NCBI RefSeq assembly: GCF_002160755.1
Contig: NZ_NFLE01000008.1
Span: 1-64,000, forward strand
Direction: 5' to 3'
Origin: Lachnoclostridium sp. An14
Lineage (GTDB): Bacteria; Bacillota; Clostridia; Lachnospirales; Lachnospiraceae
DNA length: 64,000 nt
Shown here: positions 8,133 through 17,526 of the stretch, one piece after another
Position numbering within the stretch: the stretch's first letter is position 1
Layout: each line of letters opens with the position of its first letter
Notes under the pieces: generated by a model
Databases searched by the model: none
What the model was told of the DNA's origin: nothing
Seen by the model: the letters and a program-made list of their open reading frames with translations, nothing else
Made by a program: the position numbers and the translations under genes

Positions 8133-8648
8133 ATGTTCCGAGCATTTTACCCAAAACGCTATCTGGCCTCGGCCTACGAGATCCCCTATGAGAATATGAA
8201 GGAAAAGGGGATCCGGGGGGTCATTTTTGACATTGACAATACCCTGGTGCCCCACGATGCCCCGGCGGATGAGCGGGCGGTGGAGCTGTTTCGCCGTCTC
8301 CACGCCATGGGCCTTCAGACCTGCCTTCTTTCCAATAATAAGGAACGGCGGGTGGCCCCCTTTGCGGCGGCTGTGGGCTCCGCCTACATTTACAAGGCGG
8401 GGAAACCGTCGAAAAAGGGCTACGAGAGAGCCATGGAGCGGATGGGGACAGATTCGTCGTCCACCCTGTTTGTGGGGGATCAGCTGTTCACCGACGTGTA
8501 CGGGGCCAACCGGGCGGGGCTTTACAGCATCCTGGTAAAGCCCATCAACCCGAAGGAGGAAATCCAGATTGTGCTCAAGCGCTATCCGGAAAAACTGATC
8601 CTCTGGCGCTACGAAAAGGAAAAGAGAAGGAGGAAGGACCGTGATTGA
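8133..8648 (+). CDS. yqeG: YqeG family HAD IIIA-type phosphatase
   Basis: 171 aa, ATG 8133 three bases after nrdR. The HAD motif I is GVIFDIDNTLVPHD (residues 29-42), motif II LLSNN near 65, and the lysine and acidic motifs follow as AGKPSKKGYERAM and LFVGDQLFTDVYGANRAG. YqeG members are mitochondrial PGP1/GEP4-like phosphatases; in Firmicutes the substrate is not settled, phosphatidylglycerol phosphate being one candidate from the eukaryotic relatives. The 3' end overlaps the aroE-aroK start by 8 bases, indicating translational coupling. Confidence 0.9.
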   Translation: MFRAFYPKRYLASAYEIPYENMKEKGIRGVIFDIDNTLVPHDAPADERAVELFRRLHAMGLQTCLLSNNKERRVAPFAAAVGSAYIYKAGKPSKKGYERAMERMGTDSSSTLFVGDQLFTDVYGANRAGLYSILVKPINPKEEIQIVLKRYPEKLILWRYEKEKRRRKDRD

Positions 8649-10029
8649 CGGAAAGACAAGGGTGTGCGGCATCATGGCAAATCCGGTGGAGCATTCCTAC
8701 TCGCCGATGATGCAGAATTTCTTTGCCGGGGCGACGGGGGTAAATCTGGCCTACGTCCCCTTGAAAGTGGAGCCGGGGATGGTGGAGGAGGCGGTAAAGG
8801 GCGCCTACGCCATGAATCTTCTGGGGATGAATGTGACCGTTCCCTACAAGCAGCAGGTGATGCCCTTTTTAAAGGAAATCGACGAGGGGGCGGCCGCCAT
8901 CGGCGCGGTGAACACCCTGGTGCGGATGGAAGGCGGATATAAGGGCTATAATACGGATGCCCCCGGCCTGTACCGGGCTATGGCGGAGGAGGGCATTTCC
9001 ATCGAGGGAGAGGAGTGCATCCTGTTGGGGGCGGGAGGCGCCGGAAAGGCGGCGGCCTACACCCTGGGCGTCCACGGGGCGAAACGGGTGTACCTGTTAA
9101 ACCGGAACCGGGAGCGGGCCGTTTCCCTGGCGGAGGAGATGAACGGGAAATTTGGCCGGGAGGTATTTTTCCCCATGGGCCTTGAGGAGTACGGGGGCAT
9201 CCCGGAGGGCTCTTACCTCTGCATCCAGTCCACCAGCGTGGGCATGGCTCCAAAGACGGAGGAAGCGCCCATCGAGGACGAAGCATTTTACAGAAAGATC
9301 CACACCGGCTTTGACATTGTCTACACCCCCTTTGAGACCCGGTTTATGAAACTGGTGAAACAGGCGGGAGGACGGGCTTACAACGGCCTTTCCATGCTCA
9401 TTTATCAGGGCGTCATCGCCTACGAGCTGTGGAACCCTGCTGTAAAGGTGAGCGCTGCCGCTGTGAAGGAGATCCGCCGCCGCATGGAAGAAAAGCTGGC
9501 GGGCCGGGACGGAAATGTGATCCTCATCGGCTTTATGGGCGCGGGAAAGACCACGGTGGGACAGGCTTACGCCAGCCGCTACGGGAAGGAATTTCTGGAT
9601 ACGGACGCCCTCATCGAGGCCCGGGCGGGAAAGACCATCAACGCCATTTTCGCGGAGGAGGGCGAGGAGGCCTTCCGCCGGATGGAGACGGAGACGGTGC
9701 GGGAAATCGGCGACCGGATGCGGAATACGGTGGTGTCCGTGGGAGGCGGACTGCCTCTGCGGGAGGAAAACAGACGGCTGTTAAAGGCGGCCGGGACGGT
9801 GGTATATTTAAAGAGCCGGCCGGAGACGGTGTGCGAGCGGTTAAAGGGGGATGACACCCGGCCCATGCTAAAGGGCCATGACCCGGAGAAACGGGTGCGG
9901 GAGCTTTTGGCGGCGCGGGAGGCGGCCTATCTGGACGCCTGCCATTTTTCCGTGGACACGGACGAGCGGACGCAGGAGGAGCTGGCGGAGTTCGTCTACG
10001 GGCTGGTAAACAGGGAGGAAGAATCATGA
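8641..10029 (+). CDS. aroEK: Fused shikimate dehydrogenase / shikimate kinase
   Basis: 462 aa from GTG 8641. Residues about 1-285 are shikimate dehydrogenase AroE: NPVEHSYSPMMQNFF (substrate site), MNVTVPYKQQ with the catalytic Lys, NTLVRMEGGYKGYNTD and the NADP loop GAGGAGKAAAY. Residues about 290-462 are shikimate kinase: Walker A GFMGAGKTT at 297-305, DTDALIE, the GGGLPL shikimate loop and LKGDDTRPML lid. The fused protein would reduce 3-dehydroshikimate with NADPH and phosphorylate the resulting shikimate, two consecutive steps to chorismate. It overlaps yqeG by 8 bases and aroQ by 4 bases (ATGA); aroQ makes the substrate of the first domain. Both active sites look intact. Confidence 0.95.
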   Translation: MIDGKTRVCGIMANPVEHSYSPMMQNFFAGATGVNLAYVPLKVEPGMVEEAVKGAYAMNLLGMNVTVPYKQQVMPFLKEIDEGAAAIGAVNTLVRMEGGYKGYNTDAPGLYRAMAEEGISIEGEECILLGAGGAGKAAAYTLGVHGAKRVYLLNRNRERAVSLAEEMNGKFGREVFFPMGLEEYGGIPEGSYLCIQSTSVGMAPKTEEAPIEDEAFYRKIHTGFDIVYTPFETRFMKLVKQAGGRAYNGLSMLIYQGVIAYELWNPAVKVSAAAVKEIRRRMEEKLAGRDGNVILIGFMGAGKTTVGQAYASRYGKEFLDTDALIEARAGKTINAIFAEEGEEAFRRMETETVREIGDRMRNTVVSVGGGLPLREENRRLLKAAGTVVYLKSRPETVCERLKGDDTRPMLKGHDPEKRVRELLAAREAAYLDACHFSVDTDERTQEELAEFVYGLVNREEES

Positions 10030-10454
10030 AAATACTGGTGATCAACGGCCCCAACATCAATTTCCTGGGAATCCGGGAAAAGGGGATTTACGGAACGGAA
10101 AATTATGAGAGCCTGGTGCGGAGCCTGGAGGACAAGGGCCGGGCGGAGGGCCATGAGGTGGAGGTGTTCCAGAGCAACTACGAGGGAGGCATCATCGACC
10201 GCATCCAGGCGGCCTACAGCGACGGCACAGAGGGCATTATCATAAACCCCGGCGCCTTCACCCATTACAGCTACGCCGTGCGGGACGCTCTGGCATCCGT
10301 CTCCATGCCGAAGGTGGAGGTACACATTTCCAACGTGCACAAGCGGGAGGAGTTCCGCCACACCTCTGTCACCGCGCCGGTCTGCGACGGCCAGGTGGTG
10401 GGGCTGGGCTTAAAGGGCTACGCCCTGGCTATGGATTATCTCACGGGAAGATAG
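10026..10454 (+). CDS. aroQ: Type II 3-dehydroquinate dehydratase
   Basis: 142 aa. NGPNINFLGIREKGIYG (residues 6-22, active-site Asn and Tyr), EVEVFQSNYEGGIIDRI, IINPGAFTHYSYAVRDAL and EVHISNVHKREEFRHTSV (catalytic His) are the type II dehydroquinase motifs. It removes water from 3-dehydroquinate to give 3-dehydroshikimate, the substrate of the AroE domain encoded immediately upstream with ATGA overlap. The length fits the family (about 145 aa, normally a dodecamer). Confidence 0.97.
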   Translation: MKILVINGPNINFLGIREKGIYGTENYESLVRSLEDKGRAEGHEVEVFQSNYEGGIIDRIQAAYSDGTEGIIINPGAFTHYSYAVRDALASVSMPKVEVHISNVHKREEFRHTSVTAPVCDGQVVGLGLKGYALAMDYLTGR

Positions 10455-10554
10455 AGCTCTAAAAAGTCTCTTTGAGAGCGGTGCTTTCAGAAAGGGCGCA
10501 GGATTGGTGAGGTATATTTCCTCACGGCGAGGACGTAAAAAAGGTGTGAAAACA

Positions 10555-10860
10555 ATGGAACGAGTGATTTATAAAAGCGTAATAGAGATTCGTCATGATA
10601 TTTCGGAAACGCAATTACAAAGGGTGAGAGCCGTAGCGGAAGCCGCGTTTCAGAATCGTGCCGGGTGTGTAAAGAACATCAGCGAGGATCCTTATCAGCT
10701 GGTATTTGCCGGAGGCGAGGGAGAGTATGGCTGTCTGGAAGTGGGGATGCTCAATTTGAAACGAGAATCTGATTTTTTTCCTTTTTTGAGCGCATGGCAA
10801 TGGATTGATGAGGACCCAGACGAGTGCTGCGATCTGTTAAAGCTTCTACAAAAATTGTAA
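10555..10860 (+). CDS. Small protein of unknown function
   Basis: 101 aa from ATG 10555 (AAGGTG 10 bases upstream). The frame is also open upstream to 10504, but that part has no ribosome site. The protein starts MERVIYKSVIEIRHDISE, contains a predicted helix (LQRVRAVAEAAFQNRAG), a beta-type centre and an acidic C-terminus (DEDPDECCDLLKLLQKL). No signal peptide, membrane segment or known domain is recognised. Moderate AT content compared with aroQ. It lies between aroQ and efp; the efp promoter starts just after its stop codon. Confidence 0.55.
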   Translation: MERVIYKSVIEIRHDISETQLQRVRAVAEAAFQNRAGCVKNISEDPYQLVFAGGEGEYGCLEVGMLNLKRESDFFPFLSAWQWIDEDPDECCDLLKLLQKL

Positions 10861-10867
10861 AAAGGTG

Positions 10868-10896
10868 TTGAAAATACCCTGGTTTTAGTATAGAAT
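10868..10896 (+). promoter_or_regulatory. Sigma-A promoter for efp
   Basis: TTGAAA (10868-10873), 17-bp spacer, TAGAAT (10891-10896), 57 bases before efp. Its position directly after the previous stop suggests efp is transcribed on its own. Confidence 0.65.
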
Positions 10897-10953
10897 AGAT
10901 ACGATTGATTTTAGCAAGTATGAGAGAAAAGAATTTAAGGAGGAATATCATTT

Positions 10954-11511
10954 ATGATATCAGCTGGTGATTTTAGAAACGGCATGACTCTTGAGATTGA
11001 TGGCAACGTTTGCCAGATCATCGAGTTCCAGCACGTAAAACCGGGAAAGGGCGCTGCGTTCGTTAGAACGAAGATCAAGAACGTGATCAGCGGCGGCGTG
11101 GTTGAGAGAACCTTCCGCCCCACCGAGAAGTTCCCGGCTGCGAGAATTGACCGCGTGGATATGCAGTATCTGTATTCTGACGGCGACCTGTTCCATTTCA
11201 TGAACGTGGAGACCTACGATCAGATCGCTCTCAACAGCGAGACCATCGGCGACGCGCTGAAGTTCGTGAAGGAGAACGATATGTGCAAGATCTGCTCCTA
11301 CAATGGAAACGTGTTCTCCGTAGAGCCGCCGTTATTTGTAGAGCTTGAGGTGACCGACACCGAGCCGGGCTTTAAGGGCGACACCGCTACCGGCGCGACG
11401 AAACCGGCAACTCTGGAGACCGGCGCCGTGATCAATGTTCCGCTGTTTGTAAACATCGGCGACAAGTTAAAGATTGATACCCGTACGGGCGAGTACCTGT
11501 CCAGAGTATAA
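10954..11511 (+). CDS. efp: Elongation factor P
   Basis: 185 aa, the standard EF-P length, ATG 10954 behind AAGGAGG. The N-terminal KOW-like domain carries [16 protein letters not shown] with Lys32 at the tip of the loop that enters the peptidyl-transferase centre; the C-terminal OB domains include [20 protein letters not shown] and the closing [15 protein letters not shown] relieves ribosome stalling at polyproline. No EF-P-modifying enzyme (EpmA/B, YmfI) is seen in the window, so the Lys32 modification state is unknown. A strong terminator follows 17 bases after the stop. Confidence 0.98.
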   Translation: MISAGDFRNGMTLEIDGNVCQIIEFQHVKPGKGAAFVRTKIKNVISGGVVERTFRPTEKFPAARIDRVDMQYLYSDGDLFHFMNVETYDQIALNSETIGDALKFVKENDMCKICSYNGNVFSVEPPLFVELEVTDTEPGFKGDTATGATKPATLETGAVINVPLFVNIGDKLKIDTRTGEYLSRV

Positions 11512-11528
11512 GGACGGGTTTGAGAGAG

Positions 11529-11566
11529 GGACTGTTCAGCTGGAAGGGCTGGGCAGTCCCTTTTTT
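11529..11566 (+). terminator. Rho-independent terminator of efp
   Basis: GGACTGTTCAGC (11529-11540) pairs with GCTGGGCAGTCC over 12 positions including two G-T pairs, followed by TTTTTT at 11561-11566. The dispersed repeat starts directly after the T-run. Confidence 0.85.
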
Positions 11567-11695
11567 GTGTCATAGGAAACTGCGTTCCCTATGACACAAA
11601 AGTCTCCGGCGGGAGGCGCACTTCGCGCAGAGGAATATGGCTGCTGACGCAGCCGCGTTCCGGCGCGAGTGTGCGCTGTTGCTCACACTTTTTTT
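11567..11695 (+). repeat. Dispersed structured intergenic repeat, full copy 1
   Basis: 129 bp. It opens with a hairpin TGTCATAGG/CCTATGACA around AACTGCGTT, then CTCCGGCGGGAGG, GCGCACTTCGCGC, GGCTGCTGACGCAGCC, GTTCCGGCGCGAG and a terminal hairpin GTGTGCGC/GCTCACAC (one mismatch) with a T-run. Nearly identical, base for base, to 57060-57187. The remaining part of this 386-bp gap (11696-11793) is AT-rich and holds no gene. Confidence 0.85.
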
Positions 11696-11793
11696 GGGTA
11701 TTAGGTATGATTTTACGGTTTAAATGGGGGTATCTGTTTTTGGATATGAAAAAAGCTAGAAAAAATGTGAAAAAATTATGAAATAAAAAAATA

Positions 11794-11840
11794 GGGGGGG
11801 GGGTAAATTACTCTGTTTGTAACATTGACTCTGTTATACT
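11794..11840 (+). promoter_or_regulatory. G10 tract and putative promoter of the surface protein gene
   Basis: A run of ten G residues (11794-11803) in an otherwise AT-rich stretch, followed by TATACT (11835-11840) as a plausible -10 box, 57 bases before the gene start. No good -35 is found at 17-bp spacing (11812-11817, TCTGTT), so the tract ends about 8 bp before the -35 position. A homopolymer here could vary in length by slippage and change expression. Confidence 0.45.
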
Positions 11841-11897
11841 CCTAGAGATAGACGGCATTTTGCCGGACATCAATGATCAAAAAAGGAGTGAATGTGA

Positions 11898-14800
11898 ATG
11901 AGAGGGCAGAGCAGAAGAAGGCCTCCGCGCCAGAAACGGTACAAGAAAGCGTTGGCGATGGCGTTGGCCAGTGTGCTGGCCAGCAACGGCGCCGGTGTGG
12001 GAATGCTGGTGAGCTTTGCGGAGGAAACCGGCGTGGAGTCATCCTACGATATGGAGGATGAAACCGGCGGACTGGAAGAAACCGGGGACGGCGAGAACGA
12101 AGGAACCGGCGGACTGGAAGAAACCGGGGACGGCGAGAACGAAGGAACCGGCGGACTGGAAGGAACCGGAGACGGCGAGAACGAAGGAACCGGAGATGGC
12201 GAGAACGAAGGAACCGGGGATGGAGAGAACGAAGGAACCGGAGACGGAGAGAACGAAGGAACCGGGGACGGAGAGAACGAAGAAACCGGAGACGGCGAGG
12301 ATGAAGGAACCGGGGACGGTGAGAACGAAGGAACCGGAGATGGTGAGAACGAAGGAACCGGAGACGGCGAGGATGAAGGAACCGGAGACGGAGAGAACGA
12401 AGAAACCGGAGACGGCGAGGACGAAGGAACCGGGGACGGCGAGAACGAAGGAACCGAGGGCGGCGAGAACGAAGGCACCGGAGACGGTGAGAACGAAGGA
12501 ACCGAAGGCGGTGAAAACGGCGGCCTGACGAACAGTATGCCCCAGGATGGAGCGCCGCAGAGCGGCCCGACGGATGGACAGGACAGCGCCGAAGATAAGG
12601 TCGGAATCGAGTACGTTGTAACTCCGGAAGATGGCGCCATAGTGAACGGCCCTGACCAGGTGAAGGTGGGCGAGGATCTCGCGTTCCAGGTAGAGCTGGA
12701 AGAAGGCTACGCCGTGGCCTTTGTCTATGCCAACGAAGAAGAACTTCAGGCAGATCATACCGCCACCGGCAGTGAGCTGGAAAACAGTGTGGCCTACTAT
12801 TACCTGGAGGATGTGACGGAAGATACGGTGATTGAGGTACAGCTGGATGGGGCGATGGCGCTGGATCTGGTGGAGTATGACATCAAGCCGGGGATGGAGC
12901 AGAGCGAGATCAATGAGGTTCTGAAAAGCACAGATAAAGAAGAAGTCATTGTTCAAGCCGGAGATTATTCAGACAAAACCTTTTCTGTTGCCGATAAGAC
13001 TCTTACAGTGGACGGAACCGTTACGGTGAAAGGACTTAGTCTGAATAACGCGACGGTTCAGGGCCTGCATGAGTTTATCTTCCCGGAGGACGCCACGCTG
13101 GAGATGGAGGAAGATGAAATATTTGAAGGCGCGGATAAGCTGATTGTAAAGCAGGACAAAGGAGTCGTAAGAATTAACGGAGATGTGGAGATCACAGAGA
13201 TTGACCTGCAAATCAGAGGGGATGGGGCTCCATATTCGGTGTTGTGGAGTAGCGGAACCATTACGACAAACCATGCAGGTTTCAGCGTGGAGGGCAGCAA
13301 TGTTTCATCTGGCTATGGTGTTTATGTTCAAAATGCCGTTAAGGGATTTACAGGAAATAATAGCTATGTCAGCTTTTCCAATCATAAAGGAAAAAATGAA
13401 AGCGGGCTTGTGGTAAATGATGAGGCCAGTATCAATTTTACATTTGAGCTTACCAATGGTATTTTTAAGGCAAATAATAATGGTTTGAACGGTATACAGT
13501 CCAGTAATGCCAAAACTGGACAGACCTTTATATTCATTTACTCAGATGTGGAAACCAGCGGGAATGGAACCAATAAAGGGTTCACCTCCAGCGGAGATGG
13601 TTTCAGCTACGGACATTACAAATTTGTTTCCGACGGGTCAAATCGTCTGGTAATGAACAACAACAAAGGAAAAGGTCTGGGAGGCGGTTCCTCAGCGGCG
13701 GCAGGCCTGTATATGGAAGGCTATACCGTAGAGGCCAATGGAAACAACAGCATTGGAATCAATGCCAGCAAACCGATGATCGGCTATGATGAAATTGTAA
13801 TCAAAGACTGTGAGATCCATGCCAATGATAATTCTACCGGCATCGAGTTAAGCGGAACAGCAAACATTTCAGACAGTACAAAAATTACTGCGGCTGAAAA
13901 CAGCACAGGAATCAGTTTCAAAGCACCGGCGACAGTGACAAACAGCACATTGAATGTGAATGGAAACCGGACCACCGGCATAAAGAATGTCAGTGAACTG
14001 CGGTTAGAAGACAGCATTGTGCTGGATGATGGGGCGACCACAGCATACACTGGATACGCAGGTAGTGCTGACGGAACAGCCGTTATGATCCTTTCATCCG
14101 AAGAAACAGTCGTTACATTAAATGGTAGTAGCGATGAGGATGGAGATGGAAAATTATATTATAAGAGTTTCCTGGGTGAATACAAAGGTGACATCCAGGT
14201 ACAAAACGGCTCCCTCCAGGCCAGCTCCCCCATCACCTACCCGGCTTACGCCCAGGTACTGGCAGGCGGCGCCTACAGCCCGAAGATGACCAAAAACCCC
14301 ATCAATACCAACGGCACTCCAGTGTACCGGTTCGACCTGCATGAGGGGTACGATCACGGAACTCTTTTAAAGAATGCCGGAGATGGAATCTGGTCCTTTA
14401 CTTACCTGGACGGAGAGACGCCGGTAAGCTACGGTTTCCGCTACAATGAAAGCGGAGAGGATCTGGACAGCGGCGCAGGAAACGCCTACGTCTGGACCAC
14501 CGTGGGCACCGTTTCCTACGATGCCACGGAGGGCGCGATCGCAAGCGCTAACACAGCCACCGTCCGGGAAAATGCTCGGTTTGCCGATGACGTGGTGATC
14601 AACGGCGGCGGCCTGAACCTTTCTGAGCGCACGAAACCGGAGGCGAAGAAAGACGGCTTGAACTTTGGCGGCTGGTTTATCCCGGCGGACGGACAGAAGG
14701 CGGCGGAGTACGCCGCGGCAGGAAACTGGGCGGCCCTCTACGAGCAGCTGGATGTGAGAAACGGCGCCGTACTGTTTGACGGAGACGTTCCGGTGGACGG

Positions 14801-15407
14801 CAGCGTGACCGTTTACGCCAAATGGCTGCCCATCAACAAGTACACCATCACCGTCAATTACCTTCAGTGGAGCGAGGACGGCAACCATCAGCAGATTTCC
14901 GACAGCGTCCTGTTAAAGAACGCAGATGGCACTACAGAGTGGACGGAGGGAGATTCCTACGATGTCAGCGGAGATGAGGCCCTGAAAAAGGAGATCTCCG
15001 GCTACACCTTCCGAAACATGGAGGGAGCCGTGTCCGGCACCAATATGACGGGAAATGTGGTGATCAACGTATTTTATGACCGGACGCCGAGCACTCCTTC
15101 CGGTGGTGGAAACGGTGGCGGCGGAAACAGCAGCGGTGGCGGCAGCGTTGTCACCCCGGGAGACCGGAATCCGGGACCGGGAGTGATGATTGATGACGGC
15201 CAGGTACCGCTGGCAGATATTCCGGAGGCAGAGGTTCCCATGAGCGACAGCCCGGTGCTGATCGCTGAGGAGGAGACGCCTCTTGCCGCCCTGCCCAAGA
15301 CGGGACAGAACCAGACCAAGCGCGGACTGGCCCTGTTTGGACTGCTGTCCGGCATTTCCCTGCTGGTATTCGGCAGTCGGACGGAGCGGAAAAAACGGTT
15401 ATTTTGA
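11898..15407 (+). CDS. LPKTG-anchored repeat-rich surface protein
   Basis: 1169 aa, ATG 11898 with AAAAGGAG upstream. Domains in order: a basic N-terminus and signal peptide (about 1-42, [14 protein letters not shown]...SFA); an acidic repeat region of about eighteen GDGENEGT-like octapeptides (about 55-210); a small beta domain (about 232-320, [10 protein letters not shown]); a right-handed beta-helix-like region rich in Asn, Ser and Thr (about 330-790); a Listeria-Bacteroides-type repeat ([10 protein letters not shown] ... VTVYAKW, about 910-975); a MucBP-like repeat ([15 protein letters not shown], about 980-1055); a Gly/Ser/Pro linker; and a sorting signal LPKTG at 1132-1136 followed by a hydrophobic helix and ERKKRLF. 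Sortase would attach it to peptidoglycan. Role is probably adhesion or surface display; ligand unknown. Confidence 0.9.
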   Translation: MRGQSRRRPPRQKRYKKALAMALASVLASNGAGVGMLVSFAEETGVESSYDMEDETGGLEETGDGENEGTGGLEETGDGENEGTGGLEGTGDGENEGTGDGENEGTGDGENEGTGDGENEGTGDGENEETGDGEDEGTGDGENEGTGDGENEGTGDGEDEGTGDGENEETGDGEDEGTGDGENEGTEGGENEGTGDGENEGTEGGENGGLTNSMPQDGAPQSGPTDGQDSAEDKVGIEYVVTPEDGAIVNGPDQVKVGEDLAFQVELEEGYAVAFVYANEEELQADHTATGSELENSVAYYYLEDVTEDTVIEVQLDGAMALDLVEYDIKPGMEQSEINEVLKSTDKEEVIVQAGDYSDKTFSVADKTLTVDGTVTVKGLSLNNATVQGLHEFIFPEDATLEMEEDEIFEGADKLIVKQDKGVVRINGDVEITEIDLQIRGDGAPYSVLWSSGTITTNHAGFSVEGSNVSSGYGVYVQNAVKGFTGNNSYVSFSNHKGKNESGLVVNDEASINFTFELTNGIFKANNNGLNGIQSSNAKTGQTFIFIYSDVETSGNGTNKGFTSSGDGFSYGHYKFVSDGSNRLVMNNNKGKGLGGGSSAAAGLYMEGYTVEANGNNSIGINASKPMIGYDEIVIKDCEIHANDNSTGIELSGTANISDSTKITAAENSTGISFKAPATVTNSTLNVNGNRTTGIKNVSELRLEDSIVLDDGATTAYTGYAGSADGTAVMILSSEETVVTLNGSSDEDGDGKLYYKSFLGEYKGDIQVQNGSLQASSPITYPAYAQVLAGGAYSPKMTKNPINTNGTPVYRFDLHEGYDHGTLLKNAGDGIWSFTYLDGETPVSYGFRYNESGEDLDSGAGNAYVWTTVGTVSYDATEGAIASANTATVRENARFADDVVINGGGLNLSERTKPEAKKDGLNFGGWFIPADGQKAAEYAAAGNWAALYEQLDVRNGAVLFDGDVPVDGSVTVYAKWLPINKYTITVNYLQWSEDGNHQQISDSVLLKNADGTTEWTEGDSYDVSGDEALKKEISGYTFRNMEGAVSGTNMTGNVVINVFYDRTPSTPSGGGNGGGGNSSGGGSVVTPGDRNPGPGVMIDDGQVPLADIPEAEVPMSDSPVLIAEEETPLAALPKTGQNQTKRGLALFGLLSGISLLVFGSRTERKKRLF
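12060..12525 (+). repeat. 24-bp in-frame minisatellite in the surface protein gene
   Basis: About eighteen imperfect copies of a 24-bp unit, GGAGACGGCGAGAACGAAGG plus AACC, encoding the octapeptide GDGENEGT with E/D and G/E variants. Because the unit is a multiple of three, changes in copy number alter protein length without a frameshift. All copies read without stops in several other frames, which creates long false ORFs. Confidence 0.9.
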
Positions 15408-15444
15408 TAAAAGAGTAACGTCCTGAATGGAAGAATCTTCAGGC

Positions 15445-15489
15445 GAACGCCCCCGGAAGGCCGAAAACGGTCTCCGGGGGCGTTCTTTT
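15445..15489 (+). terminator. Rho-independent terminator of the surface protein gene
   Basis: 13-bp perfect stem GAACGCCCCCGGA (15445-15457) / TCCGGGGGCGTTC (15473-15485) followed by TTTTC. Confidence 0.85.
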
Positions 15490-15573
15490 CCCCATCTTTC
15501 TCCCCAGCAGAATCTTGAATCCGAAAGGGGTTTATGGTAGGATGGAGGGAGGGAAAAGGCGTTCACGTTGCCG

Positions 15574-15602
15574 TTGCTTTTTCCAGGAGACTGCGATATA
15601 AT
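15574..15602 (+). promoter_or_regulatory. Sigma-A promoter of argS
   Basis: TTGCTT (15574-15579), 17-bp spacer, perfect TATAAT (15597-15602), about 99 bases before the argS ATG. No T-box-like structure or TGGCACC-type antiterminator is seen in the leader. Confidence 0.65.
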
Positions 15603-15630
15603 CATTAGTTGCGTGCAGTATTGAGTAAAC

Positions 15631-15677
15631 GGACATGACTGCTAACGCGGTCATCACAAATTATGAAAGCCAAGAGG
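15631..15677 (+). repeat. Palindromic leader repeat shared with the thiI downstream region
   Basis: 47 bp that match 49015-49061 at about 41 positions. Both carry the near-palindrome ATGACYGC-TAAC-GCGGTCAT followed by an ATGAAAGCCA block. Here it lies between the argS promoter and its ribosome site, and would be in the transcript. Confidence 0.7.
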
Positions 15678-15700
15678 AAAATAGAAAGGAAATCGCAAGA

Positions 15701-17470
15701 ATGAAGAAGATTCTCGATTTGATCGCCGGAGAGCTGAAACCGGTTTTTGCAGAGTGTGGATACGACGAGGCATACGCCAAGGTCAATCTGTCCAACCGCC
15801 CGGACCTGTGCGAGTACCAGTGCAACGGGGCCATGGCGGCGGCCAAGGCCTACCGGAAAAAGCCCATTGACATTGCAAGCGACGTGGTGGAGAAGGCGGC
15901 GGGAAACCCCATGTTCGCGGAGATCTCCGCCGTAATGCCCGGCTTTATCAACATCCGCTTAAACGGAGAGTGGTTGGCAGGATATTTAAACGGAATGCGC
16001 ACCCAGGAGAAACTGGGGCTGGAGGCGCCGGAGCAGCCGGAGACCCTGATCGTGGACTACGGCGGGGCCAACGTGGCCAAGCCCCTTCACGTGGGCCATC
16101 TGCGGGCGGCTATCATCGGAGAGAGCGTCAAGCGCATGGGAAAATTTTTGGGCCATCACGTGATCGGCGATGTGCATCTGGGGGACTGGGGCCTGCAGAT
16201 GGGCCTGATCATCGAGGAACTTCGGGACAGAAAGCCGGAGCTGCCCTATTTTGACGAGGGATTTACGGGAGAATATCCCCAGGAGGCCCCCTTTACCATC
16301 GGGGAGCTGGAGGAGATCTACCCGGCGGCCAGCGCCAAGTCCAAGGAGGACACGGACGAGGGGCGTGCCTTTAAGGAGAGAGCCCAGACGGCCACCTTCA
16401 AGCTCCAGAGCGGCTACAAGCCCTACTATGCCATCTGGCAGCACATTATGAAGGTGTCCCTGGCGGATCTGAAAAAGAACTATGACAGCTTAAACGTCCA
16501 TTTTGACCTGTGGAAGGGAGAGAGCGACGCTCAGCCCTACATCCCCGGACTGATCCAGGAGCTGATCGACAAGGGGCTGGCCTATGAGAGCCAGGGCGCC
16601 CTGGTGGTGGATATTGCGGAGGAGACGGACGCCAAGGAGCTGCCTCCCTGCATCATCCGCAAATCCGACGGAGCGGCCCTCTACGCCACCTCCGATCTGG
16701 CCACCATCGTGGAGAGAGAGCGGGATTTCCACCCGGATCACTACATTTACGTGGTGGACAAGCGGCAGGAGCTCCATTTCACCCAGGTATTCCGGGTGGC
16801 GAAGAAGGCAGGCATCGTGGGCCCGGAGCGGAAGATGGATTTCCTGGGCTTTGGCACCATGAACGGCCGGGACGGCAAGCCCTATAAGACGAGAGAGGGC
16901 GGCGTCATGCGCCTGGAGCGGCTGATCTCGGAGGTGAACGAGGCCGCTTACCAGAAGATCATGGAAAACCGCACGGTGTCCGAGGAGGAGGCCAGGGAGA
17001 CGGCCAAGATCGTGGGCCTTTCCGCCTTAAAGTACGGCGATTTGTCCAACCAGGCGGCGAAGGACTACGTGTTTGACATCGACCGTTTTACCTCCTTTGA
17101 GGGGAATACGGGGCCCTACATCCTGTACACCATCGTCCGCATCAAGTCCATTTTAAACAAGGATGGGGGACAGCCGGCAGACGGAGCCATCCTGCCGTCG
17201 GTGACGGAGGCGGAGCGTGCCCTGCAGCTGGAGATCACCAAGTACAACGAGGTGTTAAACGCCAGCTTTGACGAGATCGCTCCCCACAAGATCTGTCAGT
17301 ACGTATACGACTTATCCAACGCCTGCAACCGGTTCTACCACGACACGAGAATCATCACAGAGGAGAACCAGGCCCAGAAGGAGAGCTGGCTTTCCCTGGT
17401 GCGTCTGGCGAAGGATGTGCTGGAGACCTGCATCGGCCTCTTAGGCATCGACGCCCCGGACCGAATGTAA
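15701..17470 (+). CDS. argS: Arginyl-tRNA synthetase
   Basis: 589 aa from ATG 15701 (AAAGGA upstream). The open frame runs back to 15635, but those residues are encoded by a repeat and have no ribosome site. The N-terminal additional domain (1-110) is followed by VDYGGANVAKPLHVGHLRAA, holding the HIGH-type motif as HVGH, then the class I catalytic core with LGDWGLQMG, a KMSK-region equivalent (FGTMNGRDGKPYKTREGG) and the C-terminal DALR anticodon-binding helix bundle (RFTSFEGNTGPYILYT, HKICQYVYDLSNACNRFYHD). It charges tRNA-Arg. It is transcribed alone from its own promoter. Confidence 0.97.
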   Translation: MKKILDLIAGELKPVFAECGYDEAYAKVNLSNRPDLCEYQCNGAMAAAKAYRKKPIDIASDVVEKAAGNPMFAEISAVMPGFINIRLNGEWLAGYLNGMRTQEKLGLEAPEQPETLIVDYGGANVAKPLHVGHLRAAIIGESVKRMGKFLGHHVIGDVHLGDWGLQMGLIIEELRDRKPELPYFDEGFTGEYPQEAPFTIGELEEIYPAASAKSKEDTDEGRAFKERAQTATFKLQSGYKPYYAIWQHIMKVSLADLKKNYDSLNVHFDLWKGESDAQPYIPGLIQELIDKGLAYESQGALVVDIAEETDAKELPPCIIRKSDGAALYATSDLATIVERERDFHPDHYIYVVDKRQELHFTQVFRVAKKAGIVGPERKMDFLGFGTMNGRDGKPYKTREGGVMRLERLISEVNEAAYQKIMENRTVSEEEARETAKIVGLSALKYGDLSNQAAKDYVFDIDRFTSFEGNTGPYILYTIVRIKSILNKDGGQPADGAILPSVTEAERALQLEITKYNEVLNASFDEIAPHKICQYVYDLSNACNRFYHDTRIITEENQAQKESWLSLVRLAKDVLETCIGLLGIDAPDRM

Positions 17471-17526
17471 GGATTCCATTTTCATTGAGAACATTCTCCG
17501 TTTTATGAGGAGGAAGATCAGAAGGC

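Noticed and set aside
12060-12525. Possible CRISPR array
   Set aside because: The 24-bp units are contiguous with no spacers and lie inside a coding frame encoding repeated octapeptides.
12016-12956. Long open frames on both strands through the surface protein repeat region
   Set aside because: They arise because the 24-bp repeat has no stop in other frames; no ribosome sites, and the LPKTG protein in the main frame has signal, domains and anchor.
15635-15700. Earlier start for argS
   Set aside because: This part is encoded by a palindromic repeat, has no ribosome site, and ArgS proteins begin at the later ATG.
15603-15700. T-box riboswitch in front of argS
   Set aside because: No antiterminator motif or terminator alternative is visible in the leader; the same holds for the short glyS leader at 63481.
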